Assembly (NCBI GenBank): GCA_037127315.1
Contig: JBBBDQ010001271.1
Span: 2,274,001 to 2,338,000, forward strand
From: Ascarosepion bandense
Lineage: Eukaryota; Mollusca; Cephalopoda; Sepiida; Sepiidae
Length of the DNA stretch: 64,000 bases
Direction of reading: 5' to 3'
This document shows, piece after piece, positions 1-11,299 of this stretch. Under the pieces are notes generated by a model. The model saw only the letters and a program-made list of their open reading frames with translations, was not told the origin of the DNA and made no database searches. Both the position numbers and the translations under genes were made by a program. How positions within the stretch are numbered: the first letter of the stretch is position 1; the number at the start of each line of letters is the position of its first letter.

Positions 1-440
1 TAAAATTTACAAGCGATTTCTTACCCCAGTCCAACACGGATTGAAGGTCCTTTTCAAGTTCAGCAGTGAGGTTTGCATTGTCAGCCTTGGCAGATTTTTG
101 ATCAAGAGTAAACCATAGTGTTGTCAGCATATATGCCTACTTAAGATCTTATTACATCAGGGAGATTGTTAATATCGATAAGGAAAAGTGTAGGACCTAG
201 AATACAGTCTTGAGGGACACCCACATTTGTGTTATAGTATTGGGAGGCTTCTCCGTTCAATACTACCTTCATTGTACGATTTGAAAGGAATGACTGGATT
301 AGGTCAAACAATCGTCCAGTTGTACCATAGCCCCACAACTTGCATAGAAAGCCAGCATGCAAACGCTTTGGCAATGTCGAGGGCAACAGTTCAGGCTTTG
401 CCGCTCTTGTATGTTGACTCCTTTGATAAGAATAATTCTG
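1..440 (-). pseudogene. Jockey/CR1-like LINE reverse transcriptase fragment, cut by the window edge
   Basis: Minus-strand translation gives a non-LTR reverse transcriptase core in order: VALDIAKAF, HAGFLCKLWGYG, GRLFDLIQSFLSNR, GVPQDCILGPTLFLIDINNL and IYADNT, the last standing in for the catalytic YADD box, followed by a region ending LDWGKKSLVNF. In the living family this enzyme copies the element's RNA at a nicked target site. The copy is dead. There is a stop upstream of VALDIAKAF, a frame change between AKAF and HAGF, Asn for the second catalytic Asp (YADN), and a stop after the box. The element continues below base 1, so its 3' end is not visible. The family name is by motif style only. 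The LINE tails elsewhere in the window, with the protein end LWNSLP...CFPD.YNLQEFK, probably belong to the same or a sister family. Confidence 0.85.
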
Positions 441-814
441 ATACTCAAAAATCGGAGATTTTATTTTAAAATATTTACTGGAAGCCAGGAAAATGTTTTG
501 GAATGCAGAAAAATAAATTCATAGAATTATAAACAAAGAACCTTTGTTGGTTTTTAGATTAATATGTCAAAATATCTATATTATAATAATATTATTCATT
601 CTCATAGGTGAGCTGTGAGTCAATTTTTTTGTTTCATATACAGATTTGTTTGATTTTAGTAATAAATATATTTTAGTTGTGGCTCCTTATTTACCCCACC
701 ATGTTTATTTTTTCAGTTTTGATGGTTTTATTATTGCCGTCTTGACAAGTCTTTCTAAAAAAGTGATCAAGAGAAAAGGTCCCTTTAAAAGAATATGTTT
801 TCCCATTTTCAAAT

Positions 815-834
815 ATATATATATATATATATAT
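815..834. repeat. short (AT)n microsatellite
   Basis: Simple alternating TA tract. The rest of 440-950 is AT-rich with nothing recognised. Confidence 0.8.
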
Positions 835-959
835 GCTTGCAGATATATCACATTGAAAAACTAGTTCTCATTTGATCACAGAACTTAAGCAACCTTGAGA
901 CAAGTCAGTACCTACATGAGTGACTACTTGGGAATACCAGGTGCCATTAATTTGAATGT

Positions 960-1175
960 GAATGTGTTAATAACAGCTAAGAATGGGAAATCAGAGAACT
1001 GAGTTCAAATTCCAGTCAAGTTTGTTGCATTCAGTTATTCAACTTTGAGAATAGTATGAATTTCTTACATTAAGCCCCAGCAAGACTGGATCCAATACCC
1101 TTGATTGGTAATCAGTCTAGAAGATGAAAACTCTTAATTCAAAACCAGCCAAGAGAGAGTTGGTAAAGGGAAGAA
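960..1175 (+). repeat. diverged tRNA-derived SINE, family C
   Basis: A degenerate B-box region (gagttcaaattccag) is followed by a SINE body with the landmark 'ttgcattcagttatt' and an 'accagtctagaa'-type stretch. Similar order is seen near 2.3, 33.6, 36.8 and 55.2 kb. The head is decayed. The flanks show no clear target duplication. Confidence 0.5.
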
Positions 1176-1453
1176 GAATTTATTACACAAGCCAATGGCT
1201 AGTATGCAGCTAAGAAATAGAAAAAGTTTATGAAAAAAAAAAAAAAACAAACAAAAAACTGCAATTATAATATTATGTTATATAGCACACAGTTCACCAG
1301 TACAAAGTGTGGTGCTATAATGGAAAGAGAGTGCATTGCAGGGCACAGGCAATGGACCAATTTAAACAAATGCCTTGTGCAGGTAGCTTCGTAAAAACTT
1401 AGAAGTTACTGAACCCTGATCCATTATTTTTGACAGGAGAATCTCTCTCTCTA

Positions 1454-1454
1454 A

Positions 1455-1493
<39 letters not shown>

Positions 1494-1531
1494 TACAGAC
1501 TTCATTATCTATCTATCTATCTATCTATCTT
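1454..1531. repeat. (CTAT)n microsatellite, two blocks
   Basis: Two runs of the tetranucleotide ctat, about 1454-1493 and 1507-1531, separated by a short spacer. Confidence 0.95.
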
Positions 1532-1770
1532 CTAAATATATATTAAGTATAGCAGACAATGAATGTCTATTATGTTTAATCATAAGCCATTCTAAACATT
1601 GTATTTTGGCTTTAATTTCAGGTAAAAATAAAGACAAAAATTGTCTAATATTTGGATATTTTTTTATTATGCTGGTTCTAAGCTTTCGGTTCACATGAGT
1701 CATCTTCAGAGAGGTTACAGGGATGTTAACATAAAGACAACCACTATCTTGTGCTGACATAAAACATTGC
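1532..1770 (-). repeat. TE 3' end, family H (also near 28.9 kb)
   Basis: This stretch is closely similar to the inverted-repeat arms at 28865-29152, sharing 'gacaatgaatgtctatt' and 'attttggctttaatttca'. On the minus strand it reads 'ctgaagatgactcatgtg' into 'gaaccgaaagcttagaac', a layout common at the 3' ends of Penelope-like and LINE elements. The class is not certain. Bases 1770-2300 show nothing recognised. Confidence 0.55.
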
Positions 1771-2299
1771 TATGCAATGATAACAGTCACCAAATGGCAG
1801 ACGCAGTTCATAAATTTATAATGCGGTTCTATGATGTCACACAGGTTAGAAACTGAAATGTTAACAGAACCATTTGTCTAAATGCGATGAAATGGGTTGT
1901 GGCCAGATTGAAATGTGATTTTATTAAGTATGGCTTGCTTTGATTTAATGTAAATGACTTCCAATATCTGAAGGTCCTTTTAACTGTGTGTATGTGTGAG
2001 TATTATTGTGTTATTGACTAAAATCTGTTTAATATTACCTACATGGCTATGTTTTTCTAAGAAATGTTGTTTAATTGAACTATGATAAAAAATGTGGCAG
2101 GTAAGTCTACAGGAGAGCATGGTCGTAGTAAAACCAATACATGAAGTGGGTTTATTATTAGTAACAGAGATACAATCTCTGAACAGGTATGAAAATTGAT
2201 ACACTACATTGGTTTTCTGTAGAGGATTTAGTTGTGTGGTTGTAGGGTTATTAGAGACTATGAGGTCAAGTGTTTTAAATTTTTGGATGTGTTTAATTC

Positions 2300-2570
2300 A
2301 GAGAACTAGTGCACATAGTGTGCCACAAAGTCACAAAATGACCCTCCACAGGTTTTGAATTCAGTTGCACTTCTCCTAGACCAGTTGTGGCCTAGGTCTA
2401 AAGAATGCAGTCTGTCTTGCCCTTAACTGGGAGGAGAAGAGATGGATCCAGACCTTTACCAAGGGTTTTTGTGCATAAGTGAATGTAATAAAACTCTAGT
2501 AGAATTTGAACTTGTCTCTCTGATTTCTCAATCCAAGCTAATATCTATTACTCCAACATGCCTTCATAAC
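2300..2570 (-). repeat. tRNA-derived SINE, family C, minus strand
   Basis: Reading the minus strand, a degenerate tRNA-like head near 2530-2565 is followed by 'ttacattcacttatgca', an 'aaacccttggtaaagg'-type core and 'agaccacaactgg'-like sequence. The core resembles family A but the 3' half differs. Old copy with many changes. Confidence 0.55.
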
Positions 2571-2580
2571 ATATATATAT

Positions 2581-2652
2581 AGCCACATGGTCAAGTGGTT
2601 AGAACTTTTATTTTCGGACCATAAAAACTGGGTTCAAATCTTGCCATGGTTG
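2581..2652 (+). repeat. tRNA-like SINE head with good A and B boxes
   Basis: TGGTCAAGTGG at 2588-2598 fits the polymerase III A box and GGTTCAAATCT at 2631-2641 fits the B box, about 33 bp apart as in tRNA promoters. The flanks do not pair as an acceptor stem, so this is not a functional tRNA gene. It is probably the head of a SINE whose body runs on towards 2880. That body is not recognised. Confidence 0.6.
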
Positions 2653-3133
2653 ATTTATCAGGAAAGAGACTTCTTGATGTTATTAATCTGGAGAAAGCGA
2701 TACCAGTGTGTGGCACCTTTGAAAAGTGCCTGAAAACCATACAATTGGCCTTGTGAGTGAAATTGGGTAGACAGAATCCTTGAGAGCCATTAATGTTTGT
2801 GCTAACATAAAGTCACCAGTTATTGTGATCGAAGATTTTGGTATGCAGGCCTTGTTCAGATTGTTAATCACGCTAAATTACACAGAAACTGTAACTAAGG
2901 TCCACTCAGTATAAACCACAGTTGGAATTTGTGGGTTTGGAACAAACACAAATGTGCCTGAGCAGGCGTCTGTAATGGGGATTAGCTATCTGCCTTAATA
3001 AATTGACATCCTTGGATTCAAATGGCTGCACCATTTACATTATATATATATATGCAGATATTGTGAAAAGAAACTCATTAACATTTCAGCTAATAAGTAA
3101 TAAGACTGCAGATGTAGCTTATATTGTCTGATG

Positions 3134-3165
3134 TTATATTATATATATGTATATTACATATATAC

Positions 3166-3221
<56 letters not shown>

Positions 3222-3222
3222 G
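3134..3222. repeat. (AT)n microsatellite
   Basis: About 90 bp of almost pure alternating AT with a few interruptions in the left half. Confidence 0.95.
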
Positions 3223-3288
3223 TCGCAGGGTTTGAATTCAGGGTTTGAATTCAGTTGCACTTCATGTGTCCACTTCATATCTGGGCCA

Positions 3289-3592
3289 TGTGTCTTTAAG
3301 TGGATATAGACATTGGTTAGTTCCTATGACTTGACCCAAAGAGTTGTGAATTCAATACCAGGCTACAGCAGTGGTGAACAACTAACTTACAAGGTTAGAG
3401 GGAGATAAGTCATGACTACCAAAAAGAGGCTGTCTACAAAGGGATGGAGGTTATATACCCCAGTGATTGTAATAAAGGGTTCTGTTCAAAATTCCTAGCA
3501 CCTGAAGAAGGCCAAAGCAAACAACAGCTGAAACATCATACAAATGTCAACAAAGATGATGACAATAGTCCGAATAATGTAAATACTGTCCT
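3289..3592 (+). repeat. tRNA-derived SINE, family B
   Basis: A tRNA-like head (about 'acattggttag' then 'gtgaattcaatacc') is followed by 'gacttgacccaaagag'-type sequence, a middle section, 'cacctgaagaaggcc' and the 3' end 'gatgatgacaatagtccg' plus 'aataatgtaaata'. Other copies lie near 15.1, 26.8, 38.7, 47.9 and 50.8 kb. Moderately diverged. Confidence 0.75.
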
Positions 3593-3599
3593 CTTGAAA

Positions 3600-6320
3600 C
3601 TATGAAGTAAAAATCTGGAATAATTTATAGGGGAAAATTCTGTGAATCAAGATCAGTAAATGAACTGAGCCAGAGATTATGATACAAAACAGTACATACA
3701 TCAGGCACACAATATGCTTGTAAGTGGTTTAGAGATAACTATAAGGTGAGTCTCAATAAAAAAAACCCTCAATTTTATCATTTTGAACAGATGTTTGATT
3801 TCACTGTTTGGATATGTGACAGAACAAATCAATCAAAAAATCACCTTCTATTTTGCTACCAATATTGTATTGTGACTCAAAGAATCAATAATGGAACACT
3901 GGAAACTAGTAGAAAGGGAAAATTGATTTTTCAGCTGTTTGTCAGTAAACCTGCCAACACATGGTACCTTAACCTGATGGTCAATGCTTTCAATACAGTA
4001 AATACATGCAAATAATTTCTGACATTGCATTTAACTCTGATCAAAATAAAATTGACAAACTTTCAAGGAGAGATAAATAGATCCATCTTAGTGCAGTATC
4101 CCAAAACAAGCTCAGAATCATCAAATTTGGCTCTGAAACCATTTCCAAAGAAAATACATGAAATACAAATAATCAGATCTGTTTTGCATCATCTGAAAAT
4201 AATGACATATCTTAAAATATTGGTCATTTTAACAAAGGTCATTATACTATAAACAATTTTAACTAATGATTTCTACCATTCTGTTATGCTTATTGCTATT
4301 TACACTAGTGATATTTTGACCATTGTCCTCATCTTTGTTTTTGTTCTTACAATATTTTGTCTGTTCTGCCTTCTTTGTATTCTCATCATCTTTCTATAGA
4401 ACCATATTTATTTTGTATCCAGTCAGTTCATCTGTGAAAAAATTGCCCCACATTCACTGGTTTAATATTTTGTAGCATTTATATAGAAACTGTCTCAATT
4501 GTTTGCTATTTTGGCATATGGGAGCTTCCTTACTTTGCTTGATTCAGCAGCAGCTGCAATAGAAATAATCAGCAGGGTACAACCAAAAATCTTACAGGTC
4601 ATAAAAGCCTTGACGGCACTCTATTCAGCCTCTTTTGCAATATTTATTTTCAGTGGCCTCTACATTTAATTCCAGCTCGAAGGCCAACACACAATCCTTG
4701 CTGCAGAAGACAAGGCTTGTCATGGCAATCCAACACAGATAATCTTCCCCTGAGACACTTACCAAAGGAAAACTGTGCACAATCATTGCTGCAGATGACG
4801 TGACCTGTTTAAGCAGTTTTACGCTCAGATTTCATGTTCCTCCAGTGGGAACTAGTGGAGAAATCTCTCTCAACAAAAACAACTACACAAGAACTTTGTT
4901 AACTGGAAAAGCCCATTTTCTTCTCTCAAAATACTACTATTTTGCACTCTTTTTCAATGAAAAATAAAAGCTGTTGAACAGTTATTTCAAGTCTTGTGTT
5001 TTGTTCATCCCACTCTCACTGCCTGGCACAAACACATGTAGCCAGAAATAATTCTTATATTTAAGCTCTCTTTTCTATTTCAAACAAAACTTTCCTTTTT
5101 CTTAATACTTTACTTAGCTTCTGGAATCCCTCTAAATTAAGAAAAAGAATGATTTTGCGAGCTTTCTGTGAAAAAAAATTAGTAAAATATACATATTCAA
5201 AAAAAAAAGAAGATAATTAAAGAAACAACAGATATGGTTACAACTTTCTATTTTTCACAATGTTGCTATTTTAAAAATACAATTGTTACTTCGACTTTCA
5301 AACATTTTCTTTTTGTCAAATAATTATTTTTATCAACTCCAATACAGGATATCTGCACAAGGCTGCTAGAAAATATCATTCTTTCAGAAAAGCAGAAATA
5401 AATAAAATACAATAAATATCCAGAATTAGACTAAGTAATGAGAAAGATATTACGAACCATACCAGGTTATTTCCAGATCAATAAAATTCCATTAATGAGA
5501 AACAGATCACTTACCTGAAAAAAAAAAGAAAAAAGAAATCAATAGTTATACAAATTTTGATTAAAATGAAAACAAAGTTTATACAGATTTATAAAATCAC
5601 ATAGTAAAACAGTATTTAATATAAAGTATTTAAAATTACATGAAAGTAATACGGTGTTTATAACTAGAAATACCTGTGAAAAGTTCACGGTTTCTTGTTG
5701 AATCTTAATTTTAAGTTAATAATTTAATAAGCTCTTTGCAAGTTTTATGGCAATAAAATATAAGGAGAAATTCCCTTATCCCATCATGAAGTATTTGAGC
5801 TTAACAACTTGAACTAAACATTGCATTAATAATCATAAATAAAAGGGTACAAATGAAAAGATTTGAAATTGACAATGTTTTCTATTTCACTGAAACACAG
5901 GAGAATGTTATAAATTCTTCTATCTTCCCTTCTTTCTTTTTCTCACTGAAACTCAAACAGCATCTCTGATATGTCTTTTCTGTCTTATCTCATGACCAAA
6001 GCAGAATAGCTCATTATTTATGGGGTATTGGCAGATCATAACATAAGCAAAGAAGGGATAAACAGAATTACAAAGAAGATCTATATTTATAGTTATTATT
6101 TGATATGCTTGCTTGCAAATGATAACTGCTTATATTTACAAGTAAATACAATGATAATTATTCAAATTTCAACTCAAATAAAAGTAATACTTTCATTCAA
6201 ATATCATAGCATTTGAACTATTAGTCAACCATGACATATCTGGGAAAGATGTTAGATTAACCAAAAACTATAGTGGCAGCAAATCACCTGTATACAAAAG
6301 GAAAATGAATTCAGTAAATA
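3600..6320. other. AT-rich stretch without a recognised gene
   Basis: Several short open frames occur but none shows a domain or a coding-like pattern. A possible family B scrap lies near 4318-4345. Around 4680-4800 two short segments share 'ttgctgcagaagac' and 'ttgctgcagatgac', a weak internal duplication. An AATAAAAG signal lies near 4963 with no gene to assign it to. Confidence 0.6.
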
Positions 6321-6324
6321 TACA

Positions 6325-7140
6325 AAAACAGAAGGTGTTTTAGACATGGATGTGTCTTCTCACCAAACTTATTCAATCTTTATAAATATACATATGACAC
6401 AGAATTGATAGAAAATGAAGAAACTGCAAAACCTCCTACAGGAGGTAGTAAAGGAAAGTTAAAAAAAGGACTAAACCTCAATTACAAGATAAGGATGCAT
6501 GATTGTTAGCAAATGAAACTGCCCAACATGTAAATTACAAATTAGAGATACTTAAATCAAATTACAATTTGAATGTATTGGAAATTTTAAAAAAGAGGGT
6601 TGAAGAAAGTGTAACACTAGAATCTGAATGTGCATTGGGACAGCAAAAGATGCCTTCTATAAGTTAAACACAGTATTAAGAAAAAGGAAAATTTTGTTAG
6701 AAGCAAAGAAAAGAGTTGTGAATTTTTTGTAATATCAGTCCTCTATGGCAGTGATTGCTGGACATTCTTCTCTCAGAAATGTGGATTTACAGAGAGATGC
6801 TAACAACCCATGTACCAGACATGTGAACAACAGCAAAGTTTTAGAGAAAATGGAAACAAAAAAAACAAACAAAAATTTATACTTAACATTGGAAAGGGAG
6901 AGCTTCAGTTTGTAGGGTGCAAAATGAGGAAAGAGGATTTTGGTACAAGATAGATTGAAAGCAAGAATGACAGATAACAATGCATAACCTACCTAGTGAA
7001 CTTGATTAGATGGATGGTAGGATAGGGTTTAGGAAAGATAACAAAAAGACAAAAATTATTAAGAGCTACAAAGGACAGAAAATTGTTGAGACATGATCAC
7101 CAACATCCTGAAGGGATACAGAATATAGAAGAAATAATTA
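6325..7140 (+). pseudogene. RTE-type LINE fragment
   Basis: The plus strand keeps the order of an RTE-like reverse transcriptase C-terminal half: HGCVFSPNLFNLY near 6345, a KLQNLLQEVVKES-like helix near 6425, an FEYLGSILTEEG-like strand near 6580, GTAKDAFYKLNTVLRKRKI at 6640-6690, a YVISVL-like patch near 6725, NNSKVLEKMETK near 6830 and an ATKD-like and MI...LKG end near 7070-7120. The frame changes several times and has many stops, so this is an old dead copy. It runs off after the usual 3' terminus, where other copies end in 'cctgaagggac...catagaagaag'. The 5' side stops inside the RT domain, as expected for 5'-truncated LINE insertions. Confidence 0.75.
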
Positions 7141-7868
7141 TGATTATTTAGTATAGAGGAAAAGCAAAAAGACGAACATTTTAACAGTTTTTATTTTAAG
7201 CTATGCCACTTTTTGATTATAAACATTTTATTCATGCCAGATAGGAACTGTCTTTCCTTCATTTTATTTTTATTGATAATATATGCAGAAAAGACAGAAT
7301 ATAATATGTGCTTACACACCGTGTTAAAATAAAATTTCTGACTTGAAATTTATACTGATTTTGTCAAATGTTCAGCCAGTAAAAGGTTAAGCAGAGACAC
7401 AAAAATAACACAAATCTTTACTGAAAGGCTATGAAGCTGTTATGGTTTGAATCAACTGCCAACCTATCAAATTGTATAATTAACCTTATATGAATCCAGC
7501 AGAGGGACACAGCCCTGGGGGACCAATGTAGATAAGGAAATTGTGTTGTGATGGTCTTCCAAATAGGTTTCTTTTGAATTTCCTTCCAGAGGTCAATCTC
7601 GGTATTTGACTGTATGCCATGATGAAAATGTGAGCATTATTTTATATTTTTCAAATGAAGATTATTTAAAAGACAGTTCAAACATTTACATGCCCTTGTG
7701 AGTGATAGATTATTTTCTCTAGACAAAACGTTGCTAATCTCTCACTACACTATTGCTATTTTTATGGTAGATATTCAAGAAAACTACATTCCTTATTACC
7801 ACCAAGCCAGGGCTTGAAAACCAGGTTTTGCCCCTGAGTCAATTCATTTTCATTCCCTTTATATTTGT

Positions 7869-8073
7869 AGTAACCCTAAAAGCATGAGTAATCACCAAAA
7901 TGGAGGTGAAGAATAAAAATATATCAACATGTACAAGACTTACACAATGCATGAAGTAGATACACTACTAGTGAACTGTTAGTCAGTAAAACCACTATTT
8001 ACTCTACCCCAATCATGCCATGGATTTAAGAAGATAGGAACATCCCATTCCTGTATATAGGTAAGTATACAAC
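7869..8073 (-). repeat. unnamed interspersed repeat, family D, copy 1
   Basis: The reverse complement matches 13064-13257 and 39832-40031. Shared landmarks are 'tatatacaggaatggg', 'gtatctacttcatgca', 'gagtcttgtac' and the end 'cttttagggttac'. There is no coding capacity and no clear terminal inverted repeat. Class unknown. Confidence 0.75.
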
Positions 8074-8139
8074 AGTATTGATGAAGAAGGAAGTTTCATT
8101 TGGACAGCTTTGTCATCAGAACTGTCATGCTGTATAACA

Positions 8140-8480
8140 GTCTTCTAAGAAAATGCTTCCCCAATCACTACAATGTTAACATTTTCATATCTGGTGTTAT
8201 CATTATCTAGCTTACATATCCTCATAATATACACCTCTTACTGCCACTTTGTATGCATTTACAACAATCTCATTAAGTAACCCTCTGTCTTGTGACTCTT
8301 GAACAATATTTTAGAATGGACCTCTCAAAGAGAAACTTCATAATCACTACAATGTTAACATCTTCAAGCCTAATGTCAATCATTATCTAGCCTACATATC
8401 TTCATAAAATGCACTTCTTAATCCCATCTTGTATGTACTTACAACAACCTTATATTGTAATAATTGCTTTGAGTGGCTCT
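8140..8480 (+). repeat. LINE 3' tail, tandemly duplicated
   Basis: Two copies with a period of about 179 bp (8163-8280 and 8342-8455) share 'aatcactacaatgttaaca' and 'cattatctagc.tacatat'. The plus-strand frame resembles the FP.HYN.NIF....HYLS protein end of the LINE near 32.8 kb. Probably one tail duplicated after insertion. Confidence 0.55.
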
Positions 8481-8825
8481 TAGGCCTTATATCAGATGAA
8501 GTATAGTATAAAAAAAAATTAAAATAGATTACTGATATTACTGACCTGACCATTTTAAGAAATTGTAGTCAACAATTTTTTTTTTTTTGAAGATATTTTT
8601 ACCCATTTCTAAATATCACTTCTCTGATGAAATGGATTTTTAGTGGATGTGTTTTACCCATATCTGAACATCACTACATTTTAGCCAACTGAATTCTTAA
8701 TGATAACAGAACTATGATTTTTATTAAGACATAATAAGAATGATGAAAAGTGCTATTTTTTTTGCTTTCCCTCTGCATGTTTTTCATGAAGAACATATTC
8801 AACACAGGAAAATTGTATATTAATA

Positions 8826-8920
8826 CTGCTTCAGTCTTTGTAATTTGCTATTTTACACAAATGTTGCTAATATGCTGCTTCAGCCTTTGTAATTTGCTTT
8901 CTTACACAAATGTTGCTAAT
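8826..8920. repeat. two-copy 49-bp tandem repeat
   Basis: The segment from 8826 is repeated at 8875 with a period of 49 bp; both carry 'ctttgtaatttgct' and 'acacaaatgttgctaat'. No element is recognised. Confidence 0.8.
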
Positions 8921-9486
8921 TGTAAGAAAAGGGCAAATAAGAAAGAAATCTAGCTTTCTTTGTTTCAATATTATGAATCTTTTTCTTGGCTTATTCTCAC
9001 TCACATTTTTGTGGTCAGATGATTATTTGCTAAGTTAGTGGACATATATATTCATACATTTGACATCCCTTTCAATCAACATTTGCACTTCACTGAGCTT
9101 TGAAATATCTTTATATATTACACAGTAAGATTTTGCCTTTTCACACCACATCTTTCAATGGAAGGATCATATCAGTAAAATATTTTCTAGTATATTTTGG
9201 GATAGCAGTATATGGCTCTCTACAATCTTCTATATTTTTTACTCTAAGTCAATGGTTCACAAATTATGAAGCACATCTCATAGTTGCAGCAGAATAGGAT
9301 AGCAGGTTAGACAGAAAAGAAAGACAATCAAAGATTTAGAAACTATTTTAAAAAATTCAGATGCCAAAAATAAATAATTTACAAATTTAGAATATTATTA
9401 TGGATTACGTGTAATTGCGTGCATGAGTCCCTGCATAAATAGTTATAAATAATCACTGACTGATTTAAACATAGTGATATTTTTGC

Positions 9487-9815
9487 ATTATATCAGTCAG
9501 TCAATTAAGTGCCATATGTGAAACACGCTTGAGCGATCATGTCTCGAAAGAGTCATGACTGACTGGGCAGAAGATTATCCCGCAGTAGGTTGCCATTACT
9601 TTCTGCGGTAGATTGGTTGCCAGCCAAGGCTATAAAACCCAATCTGTCCTGTTATTTAACCCATAACTGGAAGGAAGAGACAGATTAATACCTTTCCCAA
9701 GGGTATTTGCATGTTAGTGAATGCAATGAATTCAACTGGAATTTGAACTCGGCTCCCCGATTTCTCGTTCCGAGCCGATATCCACTGCACCACAATGCAC
9801 ATCCTTATTATATCA
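9487..9815 (-). repeat. full-length tRNA-derived SINE, family A, with target-site duplication
   Basis: The minus strand starts with a tRNA-like head (A-box-like 'tggtgcagtgg', B-box-like 'agttcaaattcc'), passes through the conserved core 'aatacccttgggaaaggt' and ends 'ggcacttaattgactgac'. The 9-bp sequence attatatca flanks both sides (9487-9495 and 9807-9815), so the element itself is 9496-9806. SINEs of this type are copied by polymerase III and moved by a partner LINE. Copies recur at 23.0, 31.3, 41.5, 46.0, 49.1 and 56.4 kb. Confidence 0.9.
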
Positions 9816-10394
9816 AGTATTAAATTATATCAAGTATTAAAAATATAGTAACTAGAGTCTGCAAATTAGAGGTGAGAGTTATTAATAACCATGTTCTGAC
9901 TTTGAATCTGCAGTTATCTCCCTTTAACTCTTTCTCTGTTTTTTTTTTTTTTTTTAAACATACTTTTTATCACTATAAATTTGGGGAGCCTTGAGTAAAT
10001 TTTAATTCTAAAAATGCAGCCCAGAGAAAAAATTTAGGAACCACTGCTCTAATTAATTCCTCTTTATACTTGTGGTACTTGAGCTGCCATCCATTTATTC
10101 CAACCCATAAAGTAGATTTTTCATTGCTTTTCTTTGCTTCCCTTGCCTTCAAACTTCTTCATTTTTCACATATTCTGTCTATGATATTCTTAACATTCAT
10201 CTCTTGTTCCAAACATTTACCTTCAATGGTAAGGAAACATTAAAGACCAAATAAGAGATTAGACATTCCAGCTCATGCCTTCACTTCTAATTTCTAAACC
10301 CTACTCAACTTTTAAGTTTGTGGAGCTAATGTCAAACAAAGTCAAATATATGTAGAACACTATTTGACCATTTACATGGCCTTTCCTAAAAAGA

Positions 10395-10560
10395 AGAAGG
10401 CAATATCCTGTTTCAGCAGAGTAGTGCCTGTTCACATGATGCCTATGCTACTCAACATGCTCTGTTCCTGAAAAGCTGACTGCCATATCACTTCTCTATT
10501 GAACATAAACAGGATATGAAAAAAAGATATTTCACCTGGCCATTTAGGCCACCTAGAATT
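10395..10560 (+). pseudogene. possible DDE transposase scrap
   Basis: One plus-strand frame reads FQQSSACSHDAYATQHALF and a little later YFTWPFRPPRI. These resemble the FQQDGA.PH and WP.RSPDL patches around the second and third catalytic acids of mariner/IS630-type transposases, with the Asp residues lost. The fragment is short, so chance similarity cannot be excluded. Confidence 0.35.
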
Positions 10561-10855
10561 CTTGCTGTATTGTATTATCAAGTGCAAGAGGCATGGAATA
10601 CTGTATCATGAGTCGGTATTCACCGTCTATATTATAAAATGCATGTAAAAGAACAAGTCTGCATTAATGGATACAGTGTGTATTAATATGTTATCTGAGT
10701 ACATGTAAATATTCTCTGTTTTGAAATCTATGCAAGTGTTGATATGTATATATGATTATATACTGTAATCCAAATATCTTGTTTGTTTAATCTCAAGTAA
10801 ATGAAAACGCTTACATTAATTTCTACAAGTATGTATATGCACACACAAACATATA

Positions 10856-10856
<1 letters not shown>

Positions 10857-10930
<74 letters not shown>
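10857..10930. repeat. compound (GT)n(AT)n microsatellite
   Basis: About 40 bp of GT repeats run straight into about 34 bp of AT repeats. Confidence 0.97.
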
Positions 10931-10933
<3 letters not shown>

Positions 10934-11204
10934 ATAAATAAATACAACTAACATTTGTCAGCTGATGTTATATTCAGCACAATGACTCCAGAGTTTCAAA
11001 GTTTAAAATTTTTGTAAACATTTGGTCCACATGTCAGGAGGTTTTATATATCAACTGATTGTTTTTTACAGTTTATCAACCCTTTGTTGGTTATTTCAAG
11101 ACAATACTGTCAGTTGTAAGAATAATACTTTTTTCTTTTATTGTGAATTTTGCATTAGTAAATTTTTCAAGACTAATGTTTTTTCAGATAAAATTCCTAC
11201 TATT

Positions 11205-11290
11205 TAACCCATAGCTTGGGAGAAGGAGGTGGATTTATACCTTTCACATGGATATTAGCATAAGTGAATGTAACAAACCAGACTTGACTT
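11205..11290 (-). repeat. SINE core fragment
   Basis: The minus strand keeps 'ttacattcacttatgc' and the 'tatgggttaaatagta'-like block shared by SINE families A and C. Both ends have decayed. Confidence 0.5.
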
Positions 11291-11299
11291 ATATCAATT

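Noticed and set aside
2581..2652. Functional tRNA gene
   Set aside because: The A and B boxes fit but acceptor and anticodon stems do not pair.
3090..3310. Open frames rich in Ile and Tyr on both strands
   Set aside because: They translate the AT microsatellite and have no other content. The same applies at 15.6, 43.0, 62.8 and 63.7 kb.
7495..7600. Minus-strand TLVPQGCV resembling the PQGCV box of a reverse transcriptase
   Set aside because: Only one short box fits; neighbouring sequence does not show other RT blocks.
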